Shown here one piece after another: positions 56,401-64,000 of a DNA stretch of 64,000 nucleotides. Position 1 is the stretch's first letter, and the number at the start of each line of letters is the position of its first letter. The notes beneath the pieces are model-generated. The model had not been told where the DNA came from. It searched no databases and saw only the letters and a list, made by a program, of their open reading frames with translations. Source of the stretch: Flavobacterium aquidurense (GTDB lineage Bacteria; Bacteroidota; Bacteroidia; Flavobacteriales; Flavobacteriaceae); contig NZ_JRLF01000010.1 of the NCBI RefSeq assembly GCF_001404985.1, positions 1-64,000 on the forward strand, written 5' to 3'. The position numbers were made by a program, and so were the translations under genes.

Positions 56401-57257
56401 ATGATTTCTTCAACATTATCTTTGTCGATAATAGTATCACGATCAAGGATAATTTCGTTACGTTCGATAGAAACTACCTCACCGGTATCTTCATCAACGA
56501 AATCCTCGTGCCAAGTGTTCAATACACGTGCAGCAAGTCTTCTTCCAATATATTTTTTAATACCTGTTTTAGAAACTTTAATTTCTTCAGCAAGGTCGAA
56601 AATTTCAAGGATATCCTTGTCTCTTTCAAATCCAATTGCACGGAATAAAGTCGTAACCGGTAATTTTTTCTTTCTATCGATATAAGCATACATTACGCTG
56701 TTGATATCTGTAGAAAATTCTATCCAGGATCCTTTAAAAGGAATTACTCTGGCAGAATAAAGTTTTGTTCCATTTGCGTGGAATGATTGACCAAAGAAAA
56801 CTCCAGGAGAACGGTGTAGTTGAGATACTACTACACGCTCAGCACCATTGATAACAAAAGTACCACTTGGAGTCATATAAGGTATTGTTCCAAGATAAAC
56901 ATCTTGTACAATAGTTTCAAAATCTTCGTGTTCTGGATCTGTACAATATAGTTTTAACCTGGCTTTTAAAGGCACACTATAAGTAAGACCTCTCTCTATA
57001 CATTCTTGAATTGTATAACGTGGCGGATCTACAAAATAATCTAGGAACTCCAATACAAAGTTATTTCTTGTATCTGTAATTGGGAAGTTTTCCATGAAGG
57101 TGTTGTATAACCCTTCGTTGCCTCTTTCATCAGATTTAGTTTCTAATTGAAAAAAATCTTTAAAAGATTTAACCTGAACATCTAAGAAATCTGGATAGTC
57201 AGGAATATTTTTTGTAGAGGCAAAATTCAATCTTTCAGTCTGATTTGTTATCATCAA
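53442..57257 (-). CDS. rpoB: RNA polymerase beta subunit
   Basis: 1271 residues. Landmarks: rifampicin-region [48 protein letters not shown], and the C-terminal [17 protein letters not shown] type motif ([22 protein letters not shown]). The rifampicin-binding residues look wild type. Two Met codons open the protein; either may be used. A 260-bp leader with an attenuator-like hairpin separates it from rplL. Confidence 0.98.
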   Translation of the reverse strand: MMITNQTERLNFASTKNIPDYPDFLDVQVKSFKDFFQLETKSDERGNEGLYNTFMENFPITDTRNNFVLEFLDYFVDPPRYTIQECIERGLTYSVPLKARLKLYCTDPEHEDFETIVQDVYLGTIPYMTPSGTFVINGAERVVVSQLHRSPGVFFGQSFHANGTKLYSARVIPFKGSWIEFSTDINSVMYAYIDRKKKLPVTTLFRAIGFERDKDILEIFDLAEEIKVSKTGIKKYIGRRLAARVLNTWHEDFVDEDTGEVVSIERNEIILDRDTIIDKDNVEEIIDSNVKSILLHKEDNNQADYAIIHNTLQKDPTNSEKEAVEHIYRQLRNAEPPDEETARGIIDKLFFSDQRYNLGEVGRYRMNKKLGLDIPMEKQVLTKEDIITIVKYLIELINSKAEIDDIDHLSNRRVRTVGEQLSQQFGVGLARMARTIRERMNVRDNEVFTPIDLINAKTLSSVINSFFGTNQLSQFMDQTNPLAEITHKRRLSALGPGGLSRERAGFEVRDVHYTHYGRLCPIETPEGPNIGLISSLGVYAKVNGMGFIETPYRKVTDGVVDLESTPIYLSAEEEEGKMIAQANIEMDATGKITASNVIAREEGDFPVVEPSAVHYTDVAPNQIASISASLIPFLEHDDANRALMGSNMMRQAVPLIRPEAPIVGTGLERQVASDSRVLINAEGDGTVEYVDANIITIKYDRTEEERMVSFDADEKTYNLIKFRKTNQGTSINLKPIVRKGDRVILGQVLSEGYATQNGELALGRNLKVAFMPWKGYNFEDAIVISEKVVRDDIFTSIHVDDYSLEVRDTKLGNEELTNDIPNVSEEATKDLDENGMIRIGAEVKPGDILIGKITPKGESDPTPEEKLLRAIFGDKAGDVKDASLKASPSLHGVVLDKKLFARAVKDKRKRTQDKDALGALEMEFETKFVELKDRLVEKLFLIVNGKTSQGVMNDLGEEVLPKGKKYTQKMLYAVEDFAHLSKGQWVADDATNKMVNDLIHNYKIKLNDLQGSLRREKFTITVGDELPSGILKLAKIYIAKKRKLKVGDKMAGRHGNKGIVARIVRHEDMPFLEDGTPVDIVLNPLGVPSRMNIGQIYETVLGWAGQNLGRKFATPIFDGASLDQINALTDEAGVPRFGHTHLYDGGTGERFHQAATVGVIYMLKLGHMVDDKMHARSIGPYSLITQQPLGGKAQFGGQRFGEMEVWALEAYGASSTLREILTVKSDDVIGRAKTYEAIVKGESMPEPGLPESFNVLMHELKGLGLDIRLEE

Positions 57258-57458
57258 TGGACAAAATTTTGATTAAAAAAAAGTAATTTTTTGTGTAAAC
57301 ACACACTGTTTAATCTATACTTTCTTATTATAATCAATACATCTTTAAAAATAAACCAGTAAAACAGTTCAATTTTTTTTCTTCGTATTGATCAAAAACT
57401 TTTTCGTATTTTAAACTATTTGATAATAAAACTTGATATATTTTATTATACGAAAAAT

Positions 57459-57495
57459 GGTTTAGGCCATTGAGCGTTCACTCAAGACCTAAACC
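57459..57495 (-). terminator. Attenuator-like hairpin between rplL and rpoB
   Basis: Outer arms GGTTTAGG / CCTAAACC and inner TTGAG / CTCAA; on the minus strand it is followed by ATTTTTCG. This is a likely partial terminator that lowers rpoBC relative to rplJL. Confidence 0.6.
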
Positions 57496-57517
57496 TAGTT
57501 CTTAAAACTGAGTTGAA

Positions 57518-57889
57518 TTATTTAAGCTCAACTACAGCTCCAGCTTCTTCTAATGATTTTTTAAGACCTTCAGCCTCTTCTTTAGAAACACCTTCTTTAA
57601 CGTTACTTGGAGCACCGTCAACTACATCTTTAGCTTCTTTCAAACCTAAACCTGTAAGTTCTTTTACTAATTTCACAACTGCTAATTTAGAAGCTCCAGC
57701 TTCTTTTAATACAACTGTAAATTCAGTTTGTGCTTCTTCAGCAGCACCTTCTCCACCACCAGCAGCAACTACTACAGCTGCAGCAGCAGGCTCGATACCA
57801 TACTCGTCTTTTAATATTGTTGCTAATTCGTTAACTTCTTTAACTGTTAAGTTAACTAATTGTTCTGCGAATTGTTTCAAATCTGCCAT
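57518..57889 (-). CDS. rplL: Ribosomal protein bL12 (L7/L12)
   Basis: 123 residues. N-terminal dimer region ([22 protein letters not shown]), a flexible Ala/Glu-rich hinge and the C-terminal factor-binding domain with [27 protein letters not shown]. It forms the stalk that recruits translation factors. It is co-transcribed with rplJ 91 bp upstream. Confidence 0.97.
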   Translation of the reverse strand: MADLKQFAEQLVNLTVKEVNELATILKDEYGIEPAAAAVVVAAGGGEGAAEEAQTEFTVVLKEAGASKLAVVKLVKELTGLGLKEAKDVVDGAPSNVKEGVSKEEAEGLKKSLEEAGAVVELK

Positions 57890-57980
57890 TTTTTCTATCG
57901 TTTAAAATGATTTGTAAAATATAATTTATTTATTGTGCGCTAATTAAGCTACAAGGAAATTAAATTCCTCGTACGAATTA

Positions 57981-58484
57981 TTATGCTTCAGCTTCTTCTT
58001 CGCTACCAGCGAATTTGTTTTGTAAAGCTGAAATAATTCTTTGTGCTGGTGATTGCAATAATCCAATAAGTTCTCCAAGAAGTTCTTCTTTAGATTTGAT
58101 AGTTGCTAATGCATCTAATTGATCATCTCCAATATAAATTTCAGAATTAATATAAGCTCCTTTTAATACAGGTTTAGCTGATTTTTTTCTGAAATCTTTA
58201 ATTATTTTTCCAGGTGCATTTGCAACATCTGAAATAAATATAGCACTGTTACCTGTCAATACTGAAGGTAAATCACCATAGTCATTAGCAGAAGCTTCCA
58301 TTGCTTTTGCAAGCAAAGTATTTTTTACAACCTCTAATTTAATACCTGCTTTAAAGCAAGCTCTTCTCAAGTTTGAAGTTGTTTCTGCGTTTAATCCAGA
58401 AATATCAGATACATAAATAATATTTGTACCAGCTAACTGTGCAGTTAAATCTTCAATCGCGATTGATTTTTCTTCTCTAGTCAT
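57981..58484 (-). CDS. rplJ: Ribosomal protein uL10
   Basis: 167 residues. N-terminal rRNA-binding domain (MTREEKSIAIEDLTAQLAGTN, FKAGIKLEVVKNTLLAKA) and C-terminal helix that binds L12. It is separated from rplA by only 22 bp, too little for the classic E. coli L10 leader, so autoregulation, if any, works differently. Confidence 0.96.
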   Translation of the reverse strand: MTREEKSIAIEDLTAQLAGTNIIYVSDISGLNAETTSNLRRACFKAGIKLEVVKNTLLAKAMEASANDYGDLPSVLTGNSAIFISDVANAPGKIIKDFRKKSAKPVLKGAYINSEIYIGDDQLDALATIKSKEELLGELIGLLQSPAQRIISALQNKFAGSEEEAEA

Positions 58485-58506
58485 ACTAAAAATTATTAAC
58501 TACCAA

Positions 58507-59196
58507 TTATACTGCTTTAGGGTCCAATGCAATTGCAGGACTCATAGTGCTTGTAAGGTGAATACCTTTAATATAGGTACCTTTAGCAGCAGTTGGTTTA
58601 AGTTTGATTAATGTTTGAATAATTTCGTGTGCATTGTCATAAATTTGCTCAGCTCCAAAAGAAACTTTACCAATTCCTGCATGTACGATACCAGTTTTAT
58701 CAACTTTAAAGTCAATTTTACCAGCTTTTACCTCTTGAACAGCTTTTGCAACATCCATAGTTACAGTACCTGTTTTAGGGTTTGGCATTAAACCTCTAGG
58801 TCCTAAAATACGACCTAATGGACCTAATTTACCCATTACAGCTGGCATAGTGATGATAACATCAACATCTGTCCAACCATCTTTAATTTTTTGTAAATAA
58901 TCGTCAAGACCTACATAATCAGCCCCAGCTTCTTTAGCTTCCGCTTCTTTATCTGGAGTAACCAATGCTAATACTTTAACGTCTTTACCTGTTCCGTGAG
59001 GTAATGTAACTACACCTCTAACCATTTGATTCGCTTTTCTTGGATCTACACCCAAACGAACTGCGATATCAACAGACTCATCAAATTTTGCAGAAGCTAT
59101 AACTTTAATTAATGCAGCTGCATCTTTTAAAGAGTATAGTTTGTTCTTTTCAATTTTTGAAGCAGCCTCTTTTTGCTTTTTTGTTAATTTTGCCAT
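58507..59196 (-). CDS. rplA: Ribosomal protein uL1
   Basis: 229 residues (E. coli 234). Conserved [34 protein letters not shown] and the RNA-binding motif [14 protein letters not shown]. It binds 23S rRNA at the exit-tRNA stalk. It is 13 bp from rplK. Confidence 0.97.
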   Translation of the reverse strand: MAKLTKKQKEAASKIEKNKLYSLKDAAALIKVIASAKFDESVDIAVRLGVDPRKANQMVRGVVTLPHGTGKDVKVLALVTPDKEAEAKEAGADYVGLDDYLQKIKDGWTDVDVIITMPAVMGKLGPLGRILGPRGLMPNPKTGTVTMDVAKAVQEVKAGKIDFKVDKTGIVHAGIGKVSFGAEQIYDNAHEIIQTLIKLKPTAAKGTYIKGIHLTSTMSPAIALDPKAV

Positions 59197-59209
59197 TTCT
59201 TTCTCTTAA

Positions 59210-59647
59210 TTAAAAAGGAGCATCTCCTGATACAGTTATACCCATAGATCTAGCAGTTCCAGCGATCATGCTCATTGCAGATTCGATTGTGAATGCATTT
59301 AGATCTACCATTTTATCTTCAGCGATAGCTTTGATAACGTCCCAAGTAACACTAGCTACTTTTTTACGATTTGGTTCACCTGATCCAGACTTTAGCTTTG
59401 CAGCTTCCAATAATTGGACAGCAGCTGGAGGAGTCTTAACAACAAAATCAAATGATTTGTCTTTATACACAGTAATTTGTACTGGGCATATTTTGCCAGG
59501 TTTATCTTGTGTTCTAGCATTGAACTGCTTACAGAACTCCATGATATTAACCCCAGCAGCTCCTAAAGCAGGTCCAACCGGTGGCGACGGATTCGCAGCA
59601 CCTCCCTTAACTTGTAGTTTAACTACCTTACTAATTTCTTTAGCCAT
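59210..59647 (-). CDS. rplK: Ribosomal protein uL11
   Basis: 145 residues. N-terminal [29 protein letters not shown] and C-terminal rRNA-binding region TVSGDAPF. It forms the GTPase-associated centre with L10/L12. Confidence 0.97.
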   Translation of the reverse strand: MAKEISKVVKLQVKGGAANPSPPVGPALGAAGVNIMEFCKQFNARTQDKPGKICPVQITVYKDKSFDFVVKTPPAAVQLLEAAKLKSGSGEPNRKKVASVTWDVIKAIAEDKMVDLNAFTIESAMSMIAGTARSMGITVSGDAPF

Positions 59648-59714
59648 TTTTTAAAAAATTTAACACCATAATCATTGGAAGCGATTACAGTGGTTATTAT
59701 AGATGTAACAAAAA

Positions 59715-60269
59715 TTATACTTTTTCAACTTGCATAAAACTCAATTCTAATGGAGTTTTTCTTCCGAAAATCTTCACCATAACTTCAAGTTTACGCTTTT
59801 CTTCATTGATTTTTTCAACCGTTCCGTTGAAGCCATTGAAAGGACCATCGATCACTTTAACAGTTTCTCCTAAGTTGAAAGGAATAGCACGAGTATCTGT
59901 ATTTACAGCTAACTCATCTACTTTACCTAACATTCTATTTACTTCAGAAAGTCTCAAAGGAACAGGTTCTCCGCCTTTGATCTCACCTAAAAATCCAATT
60001 ACACTAGTAATAGACTTAATAATATGAGGTATCTCACCAACTAAATTGGCTTCGATCATAACATATCCAGGGAAATAAACTTTATCCTTAGACATTTTCT
60101 TTCCTTCTTTTACAGTAACTACTTTTTCCGTAGGTACTAAAACTTGGGAAACATAATCACCCATACCTAATCTGGCAATCTCAGTTTCGATATAAGCTTT
60201 GACTTTATTTTCTTGTCCGCTTACAGCTCTAACTACGTACCATTTTTTCACATTATTATCTGCCATCAC
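59715..60269 (-). CDS. nusG: Transcription antitermination factor NusG
   Basis: 184 residues. NGN domain (KWYVVRAVSGQENKVKAYIE) and C-terminal KOW domain (VIDGPFNGFNGTVEKINEEK, then VKIFGRKTPLELSFMQVEKV). NusG binds RNA polymerase, and couples it to Rho or the ribosome. It starts 8 bp after secE ends. Confidence 0.97.
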   Translation of the reverse strand: MMADNNVKKWYVVRAVSGQENKVKAYIETEIARLGMGDYVSQVLVPTEKVVTVKEGKKMSKDKVYFPGYVMIEANLVGEIPHIIKSITSVIGFLGEIKGGEPVPLRLSEVNRMLGKVDELAVNTDTRAIPFNLGETVKVIDGPFNGFNGTVEKINEEKRKLEVMVKIFGRKTPLELSFMQVEKV

Positions 60270-60276
60270 AAAAAAA

Positions 60277-60474
60277 TTATCCTTTTAACCAGTTAAAAAA
60301 TCCAGCCAAAGCTTTTGCAAAAAATTCGTCTACTCCCCATGTTGCCAAGGCGAATAAAACCGAAAATACAGCCACAACAATTGTCAATTTTTGAACCTCA
60401 GCCCAAGCTGGCCAAGTAACATTTGACTTTAACTCTTCGAAAGCCTCTGATAAATAATTCGTAACTTTTGTCAT
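60277..60474 (-). CDS. secE: Preprotein translocase subunit SecE
   Basis: 65 residues with one transmembrane helix (LTIVVAVFSVLFALATWGV) and the amphipathic SecE motif EAFEELKSNVTWPAWAEVQK before it. It clamps SecY in the Sec translocon. It is co-transcribed with nusG. Confidence 0.95.
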   Translation of the reverse strand: MTKVTNYLSEAFEELKSNVTWPAWAEVQKLTIVVAVFSVLFALATWGVDEFFAKALAGFFNWLKG

Positions 60475-60492
60475 TTGATATATTTTTTATTG

Positions 60493-60563
60493 CACGGGCG
60501 GAGGGATTCGAACCCCCATCAACGGTTTTGGAGACCGCTATTCTACCCTTGAACTACGCCCGT
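60493..60563 (-). tRNA. tRNA-Trp (CCA)
   Basis: 71 nt on the minus strand, acceptor ACGGGCG / CGCCCGT perfectly paired, anticodon loop CTCCAAA giving CCA, T-loop TTCGAAT. No encoded CCA end. It lies between secE and tuf. Confidence 0.95.
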
Positions 60564-60567
60564 AATT

Positions 60568-60606
60568 AAAGCCAGTGATATCAATTAAGAAAATCAACTG
60601 GCTTTT
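60568..60606 (-). terminator. Weak terminator between tuf and tRNA-Trp
   Basis: Stem AAAGCCAGT / ACTGGCTTT with a short inner GAT / ATC, T-poor on the minus strand. It may be a processing site in the tuf-tRNA-secE transcript. Confidence 0.4.
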
Positions 60607-60621
60607 TATAATTTTATAGGA

Positions 60622-61809
60622 TTATCCTACGATTTCAGTTACCTGACCTGCACCTACAGTTCTACCACCTTCACGGATAGCAAAACGTAAACCTACGCTC
60701 ATTGCGATTGGGCTTAACAAAGCAACATTGATAGTCAAGTTATCTCCTGGCATTACCATCTCTACTCCTTCTGGTAAAGTAATAACTCCTGTTACGTCAG
60801 TTGTACGTACGTAGAACTGTGGACGGTAGTTATTATGGAATGGAGTATGACGTCCACCTTCTTCTTTTTTCAAGATATAAACCTCAGCTTTGAAAGTAGC
60901 GTGTGGTTTTACTGATCCTGGCTTAATGATAACCATTCCTCTTTTGATAGATTCTTTATCAATACCTCTTAACAATAAACCTACGTTATCTCCAGCTTCA
61001 CCTCTATCAAGGATTTTACGGAACATCTCAACTCCTGTAATAGTAGAAGTTAATTTATCAGCTCCCATACCAATGATTTCAACTGGATCTCCTGTATTAG
61101 CAATACCTGTTTCGATACGACCTGTAGCAACAGTTCCACGACCAGTAATTGTAAATACATCTTCAACCGGCATCAAGAATGGTTTAGCTACGTCACGCAC
61201 TGGCTCTTCGATCCAAGCATCAACAGCTTCCATTAATTCAATGATTTTTGGTACCCAAGCAGGATCATTATTTAATCCTCCTAAAGCAGAACCTTGAACT
61301 ACAGGACCATTATCTCCATCATATTCGTAGAAAGATAATAAATCTCTAATTTCCATTTCAACAAGCTCTAACAATTCAGCATCATCAACCATATCCACTT
61401 TGTTCATGAAAACAACGATTCTTGGAATACCTACCTGACGACCTAAAAGGATGTGCTCACGAGTTTGTGGCATTGGACCATCTGTAGCAGCAACTACTAA
61501 GATAGCTCCGTCCATTTGAGCAGCACCAGTAACCATGTTCTTTACGTAATCCGCGTGACCTGGACAGTCAACGTGAGCGTAGTGACGGTTAGCTGTTTCA
61601 TACTCTACGTGTGATGTATTAATAGTAATACCTCTTTCTTTCTCCTCTGGAGCGTTATCGATTTGATCAAACGATTTTGCTTGACAGTAACCAGCATCAG
61701 ACAATACTTTTGTAATTGCTGCAGTTAATGTAGTTTTTCCGTGATCCACGTGTCCAATTGTACCTATGTTTAAGTGCGGTTTGGAACGATTAAAATTCTC
61801 CTTTGCCAT
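60622..61809 (-). CDS. tuf: Elongation factor Tu
   Basis: 395 residues. P-loop [34 protein letters not shown] and the C-terminal barrel ending [10 protein letters not shown]. It delivers aminoacyl-tRNA to the ribosome. It follows a cluster of three tRNA genes in the same direction. Confidence 0.98.
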   Translation of the reverse strand: MAKENFNRSKPHLNIGTIGHVDHGKTTLTAAITKVLSDAGYCQAKSFDQIDNAPEEKERGITINTSHVEYETANRHYAHVDCPGHADYVKNMVTGAAQMDGAILVVAATDGPMPQTREHILLGRQVGIPRIVVFMNKVDMVDDAELLELVEMEIRDLLSFYEYDGDNGPVVQGSALGGLNNDPAWVPKIIELMEAVDAWIEEPVRDVAKPFLMPVEDVFTITGRGTVATGRIETGIANTGDPVEIIGMGADKLTSTITGVEMFRKILDRGEAGDNVGLLLRGIDKESIKRGMVIIKPGSVKPHATFKAEVYILKKEEGGRHTPFHNNYRPQFYVRTTDVTGVITLPEGVEMVMPGDNLTINVALLSPIAMSVGLRFAIREGGRTVGAGQVTEIVG

Positions 61810-61863
61810 TTTACTTAATTTTTAATCTTAGTTATATATTAATTTCAATTTCCTACTTACTTG

Positions 61864-61935
61864 AGCCAATGTCGGGAATTGAACCCGAGACCTCTTCCTT
61901 ACCAAGGAAGCACTCTACCCCTGAGCTACACCGGC
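61864..61935 (-). tRNA. tRNA-Thr (GGU)
   Basis: 72 nt; acceptor GCCGGTG / CATTGGC (two G-U pairs), anticodon loop TTGGTAA giving GGT, T arm TCGGG-TTCAATT-CCCGA. It is 54 bp before tuf. Confidence 0.95.
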
Positions 61936-62017
61936 AGAATCCTTGATTTAAGAGCCTAATTCAGCATTTTGTCTTATTCATCCAAAATCCGAAAAACATA
62001 ATCTAAAATTCATTTTG

Positions 62018-62098
62018 TGGGGAGAGCAGGATTCGAACCTGCGAAGTTCACACAGCAGATTTACAGTCTGCCCTCGTTGGCCGCTTGAGTATCTCCCC
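62018..62098 (-). tRNA. tRNA-Tyr (GUA)
   Basis: 81 nt with a long variable arm, acceptor GGGGAGA / TCTCCCC, anticodon loop CTGTAAA giving GTA, T arm GCAGG-TTCGAAT-CCTGC. All helices are well paired. Confidence 0.96.
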
Positions 62099-62152
62099 AT
62101 TTTTTATCAATAATTGCATGAACAAATTTCAAATCGTATTTGAAATATTTTG

Positions 62153-62226
62153 AGCCGGCGGAGGGACTCGAACCCACGACCTGCTGATTACAAATCAGCT
62201 GCTCTAGCCAACTGAGCTACGCTGGC
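62153..62226 (-). tRNA. tRNA-Thr (UGU)
   Basis: 74 nt; anticodon loop TTTGTAA giving TGT. The acceptor GCCAGCG / CGCCGGC has one A-C mismatch (pair 4-69) and the T stem GTGGG / CCCTC one T-T mismatch. The D arm is normal. It opens the tRNA-tuf transcript. Confidence 0.9.
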
Positions 62227-62233
62227 AATATCA

Positions 62234-62262
62234 ATAAAAAAGTCCGCTATTTCTAACGGACT
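62234..62262 (-). terminator. Terminator of hpf, overlapping the tRNA-tuf promoter
   Basis: On the minus strand a stem AGTCCG / CGGACT with a 10-nt loop and six Ts follows. Its 5' arm directly follows the -7 box of the downstream promoter. Confidence 0.65.
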
Positions 62263-62263
62263 G

Positions 62264-62292
62264 CAAATGTAGCTATTTTATCTTTGAATCAA
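62264..62292 (-). promoter_or_regulatory. Promoter of the tRNA-tuf operon
   Basis: Minus-strand TTG (62292-62290), 18-bp spacer, TACATTTG (62271-62264), a good TTG-TAnnTTTG pair. Transcription should start inside the hpf terminator stem. Confidence 0.7.
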
Positions 62293-62317
62293 AACATTTT
62301 TTAAAAAAAATTTTCAA

Positions 62318-62620
62318 TTATATGTGTGCTCTTATTTTTTCTTTCCTTTTTACCAATACACGTTCCAAAGATTCCGCCGAAAGTTCGACTGCCTCTTCAA
62401 ATGTCTTGCATTGCTTTTTAACCAAAAATTCATCTCCAGGAACATTAATCTTAATCTCTACTGCCTTATTCTCCTTATCACTGGTTCGTTCGACTTTTAA
62501 AAAAATGTCAGCCGAAACAACTCGATCGTAATATTTTTCTAATTTATCCATTCTTTCCTGAATAAAATCCACCAACTTTCTGTCAACAGTAAAGTTAACT
62601 GCATGAACATCTACCTTCAT
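62318..62620 (-). CDS. hpf: Ribosome hibernation promoting factor
   Basis: 100 residues from the ATG at 62620 (MKVDVHAVNFTVDRKLVDFI); an earlier start at 62686 would reach back into xerC. Short HPF/RaiA domain, with DKLEKYYDRV and VKKQCKTFEEAVELSAESLERVLVKRKEK. It lacks the long C-terminal dimerisation domain, so it is a short-form HPF. It binds the 30S decoding site in stationary phase. It is 37 bp after xerC. Confidence 0.92.
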   Translation of the reverse strand: MKVDVHAVNFTVDRKLVDFIQERMDKLEKYYDRVVSADIFLKVERTSDKENKAVEIKINVPGDEFLVKKQCKTFEEAVELSAESLERVLVKRKEKIRAHI

Positions 62621-62657
62621 AATACAAATTTTAGGGTTAATAAACATTTTAGAATCA

Positions 62658-63551
62658 TTATTTATTCCTTGGATGCGCATCTCCATACACCTTTTTAAGT
62701 TCTGATAAACTATTATGAGTATAAACCTGCGTAGATGCCAAACTTGAATGTCCTAATAATTCTTTTACTGAATTTAAATCTGCTCCGTTATTTAATAAAT
62801 GAGTAGCAAAAGTATGCCGAAGCACATGCGGACTCTTTTTTACCTTTTCGGAGACTTTACTAAAGTATGAATTTATTAATCGATACACAAAAGATTCACT
62901 CAATTTTAACCCTTTTGCCGAAATAAAAAAATAATCTTCATTAACTATATTTTCAACAGAAGCTCTTTCCTGCAAATACAAATTAAACTGCTCAACAATA
63001 ATTGGCAAAACAGGAATTATACGTTCTTTATTTCTCTTACCCAAAACCTTAATAACATTATTAGACAAATCAACATTATACTTCATCAGATGGATCAGCT
63101 CTGCCCTACGCATTCCGGTTGTATAAAAAAGATCTACAATAAGCTTATCCCTTATTTCCTCAAACCCATCAGGACTACCAACTTCACGCATGAGATCTGT
63201 TAATTCTTTTTCAGAAAAAGGAATCTGAACAATTTTAGGTGTTTTCAAAGCTTTATGCTTCAACATTGGACTCACCTCTATTTGTTTTGTTTTTAGAAGG
63301 AATCTATAAAATGCTTTTAAAGAAGACATTTTTCGATTTACAGAAACATTCGAAATATCCTCATCAACAAGTGAAACAATCCAACTCCTAATCTGACTAT
63401 AATTTACCTGTTCTATATTCTCCTGCTCAAAATGAATTTTATTGAATGTTTCAAAAAAAAGAATATCATTCAAATACGCATTGACTGTATGTGGAGAATA
63501 TTTTTTCTCTAATTGAAGATAATCACGAAACGCCTCTTTATTTGACTTCAT
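62658..63551 (-). CDS. xerC: Tyrosine recombinase XerC
   Basis: 297 residues. N-terminal SAM-like core-binding domain (about 1-85), catalytic residues: Arg in TGMRRAELIHL, Lys in LGKRNKERIIPV, His-Arg in SPHVLRHTFATHLL, His in LGHSSLASTQVYTH and Tyr in the same run. Resolves chromosome dimers at dif with XerD. The 138-bp gap to rpsU holds a terminator, so it is a separate transcript from rpsU. Confidence 0.95.
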   Translation of the reverse strand: MKSNKEAFRDYLQLEKKYSPHTVNAYLNDILFFETFNKIHFEQENIEQVNYSQIRSWIVSLVDEDISNVSVNRKMSSLKAFYRFLLKTKQIEVSPMLKHKALKTPKIVQIPFSEKELTDLMREVGSPDGFEEIRDKLIVDLFYTTGMRRAELIHLMKYNVDLSNNVIKVLGKRNKERIIPVLPIIVEQFNLYLQERASVENIVNEDYFFISAKGLKLSESFVYRLINSYFSKVSEKVKKSPHVLRHTFATHLLNNGADLNSVKELLGHSSLASTQVYTHNSLSELKKVYGDAHPRNK

Positions 63552-63635
63552 AAGAATAGATACTTTTTCATTTCACACAAACTCATGTTCCAACTCTAAA
63601 AGAATATTATTTATCTCAAAATTAAGCATAAAAAA

Positions 63636-63667
63636 ACCGTTAGTATCAAAATTTGACAACTAACGGT
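63636..63667 (-). terminator. Terminator of rpsU
   Basis: 9-bp stem ACCGTTAGT / ACTAACGGT with inner TCAAA / TTTGA, followed by a run of seven Ts on the minus strand, 23 bp past the rpsU stop. Confidence 0.75.
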
Positions 63668-63689
63668 AATTATTCTTGAAAAGCTAATA

Positions 63690-63884
63690 CTAACTCTCTA
63701 AACCATCTCTCATGTTTTGGATGTAAGCAGCTTTTTGAATTTGTGCTCTTTTGATAACAGAAGGCTTAATAAAAGCAGTACGTGCTCTTAATTGACGAAC
63801 AGTTCCTGTTTTATCAAATTTTCTTTTATAGCGCTTTAATGCTCTATCTATATTTTCTCCGTCTTTAATTGGTATAATTAACAT
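63690..63884 (-). CDS. rpsU: Ribosomal protein bS21
   Basis: 64 residues: MLIIPIKDGENIDRALKRYKRKFDKTGTVRQLRARTAF, highly basic, usual length for the Bacteroidetes form. It binds the 30S platform next to the 16S 3' end. In this phylum bS21 is part of the pocket that hides the anti-Shine-Dalgarno sequence (established for Flavobacterium johnsoniae ribosomes). It has its own promoter and a strong Shine-Dalgarno site. Confidence 0.96.
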   Translation of the reverse strand: MLIIPIKDGENIDRALKRYKRKFDKTGTVRQLRARTAFIKPSVIKRAQIQKAAYIQNMRDGLES

Positions 63885-63892
63885 AATATTGA

Positions 63893-63900
63893 CACCTCCT
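63893..63900 (-). promoter_or_regulatory. Strong Shine-Dalgarno site of rpsU
   Basis: Minus-strand AGGAGGTG, eight bases complementary to the 16S anti-Shine-Dalgarno, 8 nt before the ATG. The other genes in the window start without such a site. It fits the model in which bS21-poor ribosomes, with free anti-SD, translate rpsU. Confidence 0.85.
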
Positions 63901-63913
63901 CTCGTTAAGGGTG

Positions 63914-63921
63914 CAAAAGTA
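63914..63921 (-). promoter_or_regulatory. -7 box of rpsU
   Basis: Minus-strand TACTTTTG followed by CACCC, 29 bp before the ATG; resembles the rRNA-type boxes at 12-19 and 257-264. No clear TTG at -33. Confidence 0.65.
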
Positions 63922-64000
63922 TATATTTATTATGAATTATGAGTCATGAATTACGAATTATTTTTTAAAAGAAAAAAGAAGATAGAAAAAAGAGAACATA

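Noticed and set aside
1..64000. CRISPR arrays, insertion sequences, prophage, replication origin
   Set aside because: No regularly spaced identical repeats, transposase, phage structural gene or DnaA-box cluster was seen. The XerC gene is the chromosomal housekeeping type.

Overview
This window is chromosomal DNA from a Flavobacteriia member, most likely Flavobacterium or a close relative. The evidence is low G+C, -7 promoter boxes of the Bacteroidetes form TAnnTTTG, absence of Shine-Dalgarno sequences before nearly every gene, type IX secretion (T9SS) sorting tails, an XrtN exosortase, and intergenic repeat families that look typical of Flavobacterium. Species assignment is inference; no rRNA gene lies in the window. 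|| Layout. 1-290: three tandem minus-strand promoters that look like the upstream region of an rRNA operon lying just outside the left edge. 583-1863: a repeat element and a luciferase-like flavin oxidoreductase. 2149-13609: a Kdp potassium uptake locus, with an NtrC-type response regulator, a small membrane protein, two tiny membrane peptides (the second is KdpF), KdpA, KdpB, KdpC, an OmpL-like porin, a KdpD reduced to its sensor and Usp domains, and a separate histidine kinase. Several of its gaps hold inverted repeats. 13866-14627: a PAP2 phosphatase. 14710-20307: a DNA-damage cluster, with a self-cleaving-type repressor divergent from umuD-umuC, a DnaQ/GIY-YIG nuclease, exonuclease III and AlkB. 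20463-28800: DUF1810, an amino acid permease, a small DUF5958-like protein, a histidine kinase/response regulator pair, a LysM-NlpC/P60 wall enzyme and a kelch protein. 28874-34041: two different aconitases in tandem. 34483-38222: a VIT protein with a C-terminal sorting tail, overlapping the gene for its exosortase XrtN. 38262-47895: MoxR ATPase, SurA-like chaperone, a lipoprotein alpha-amylase of the Thermococcus/Pyrococcus kind, release factor 3, a T9SS LamG protein and an Lnt-like acyltransferase. || 48542-63884 is the translation/transcription core on the minus strand. Read 5' to 3' it runs rpsU, xerC, hpf, tRNA-Thr(UGU), tRNA-Tyr, tRNA-Thr(GGU), tuf, tRNA-Trp, secE, nusG, rplK, rplA, rplJ, rplL, rpoB, rpoC, DUF3467. 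The order resembles the E. coli tufB-secE-nusG-rplKAJL-rpoBC region. || The best candidates for unusual biology are: rpsU with a strong Shine-Dalgarno in a genome that otherwise ignores them; the one-enzyme one-substrate XrtN pair, whose exosortase carries an EpsI-like tail; the split KdpD with an NtrC-type regulator and an extra tiny peptide; the DNA-damage cluster with an inverted repeat bracketing the umuD -7 box; and structured repeats whose stems covary between copies. No CRISPR array, complete insertion sequence, prophage or replication origin was seen.
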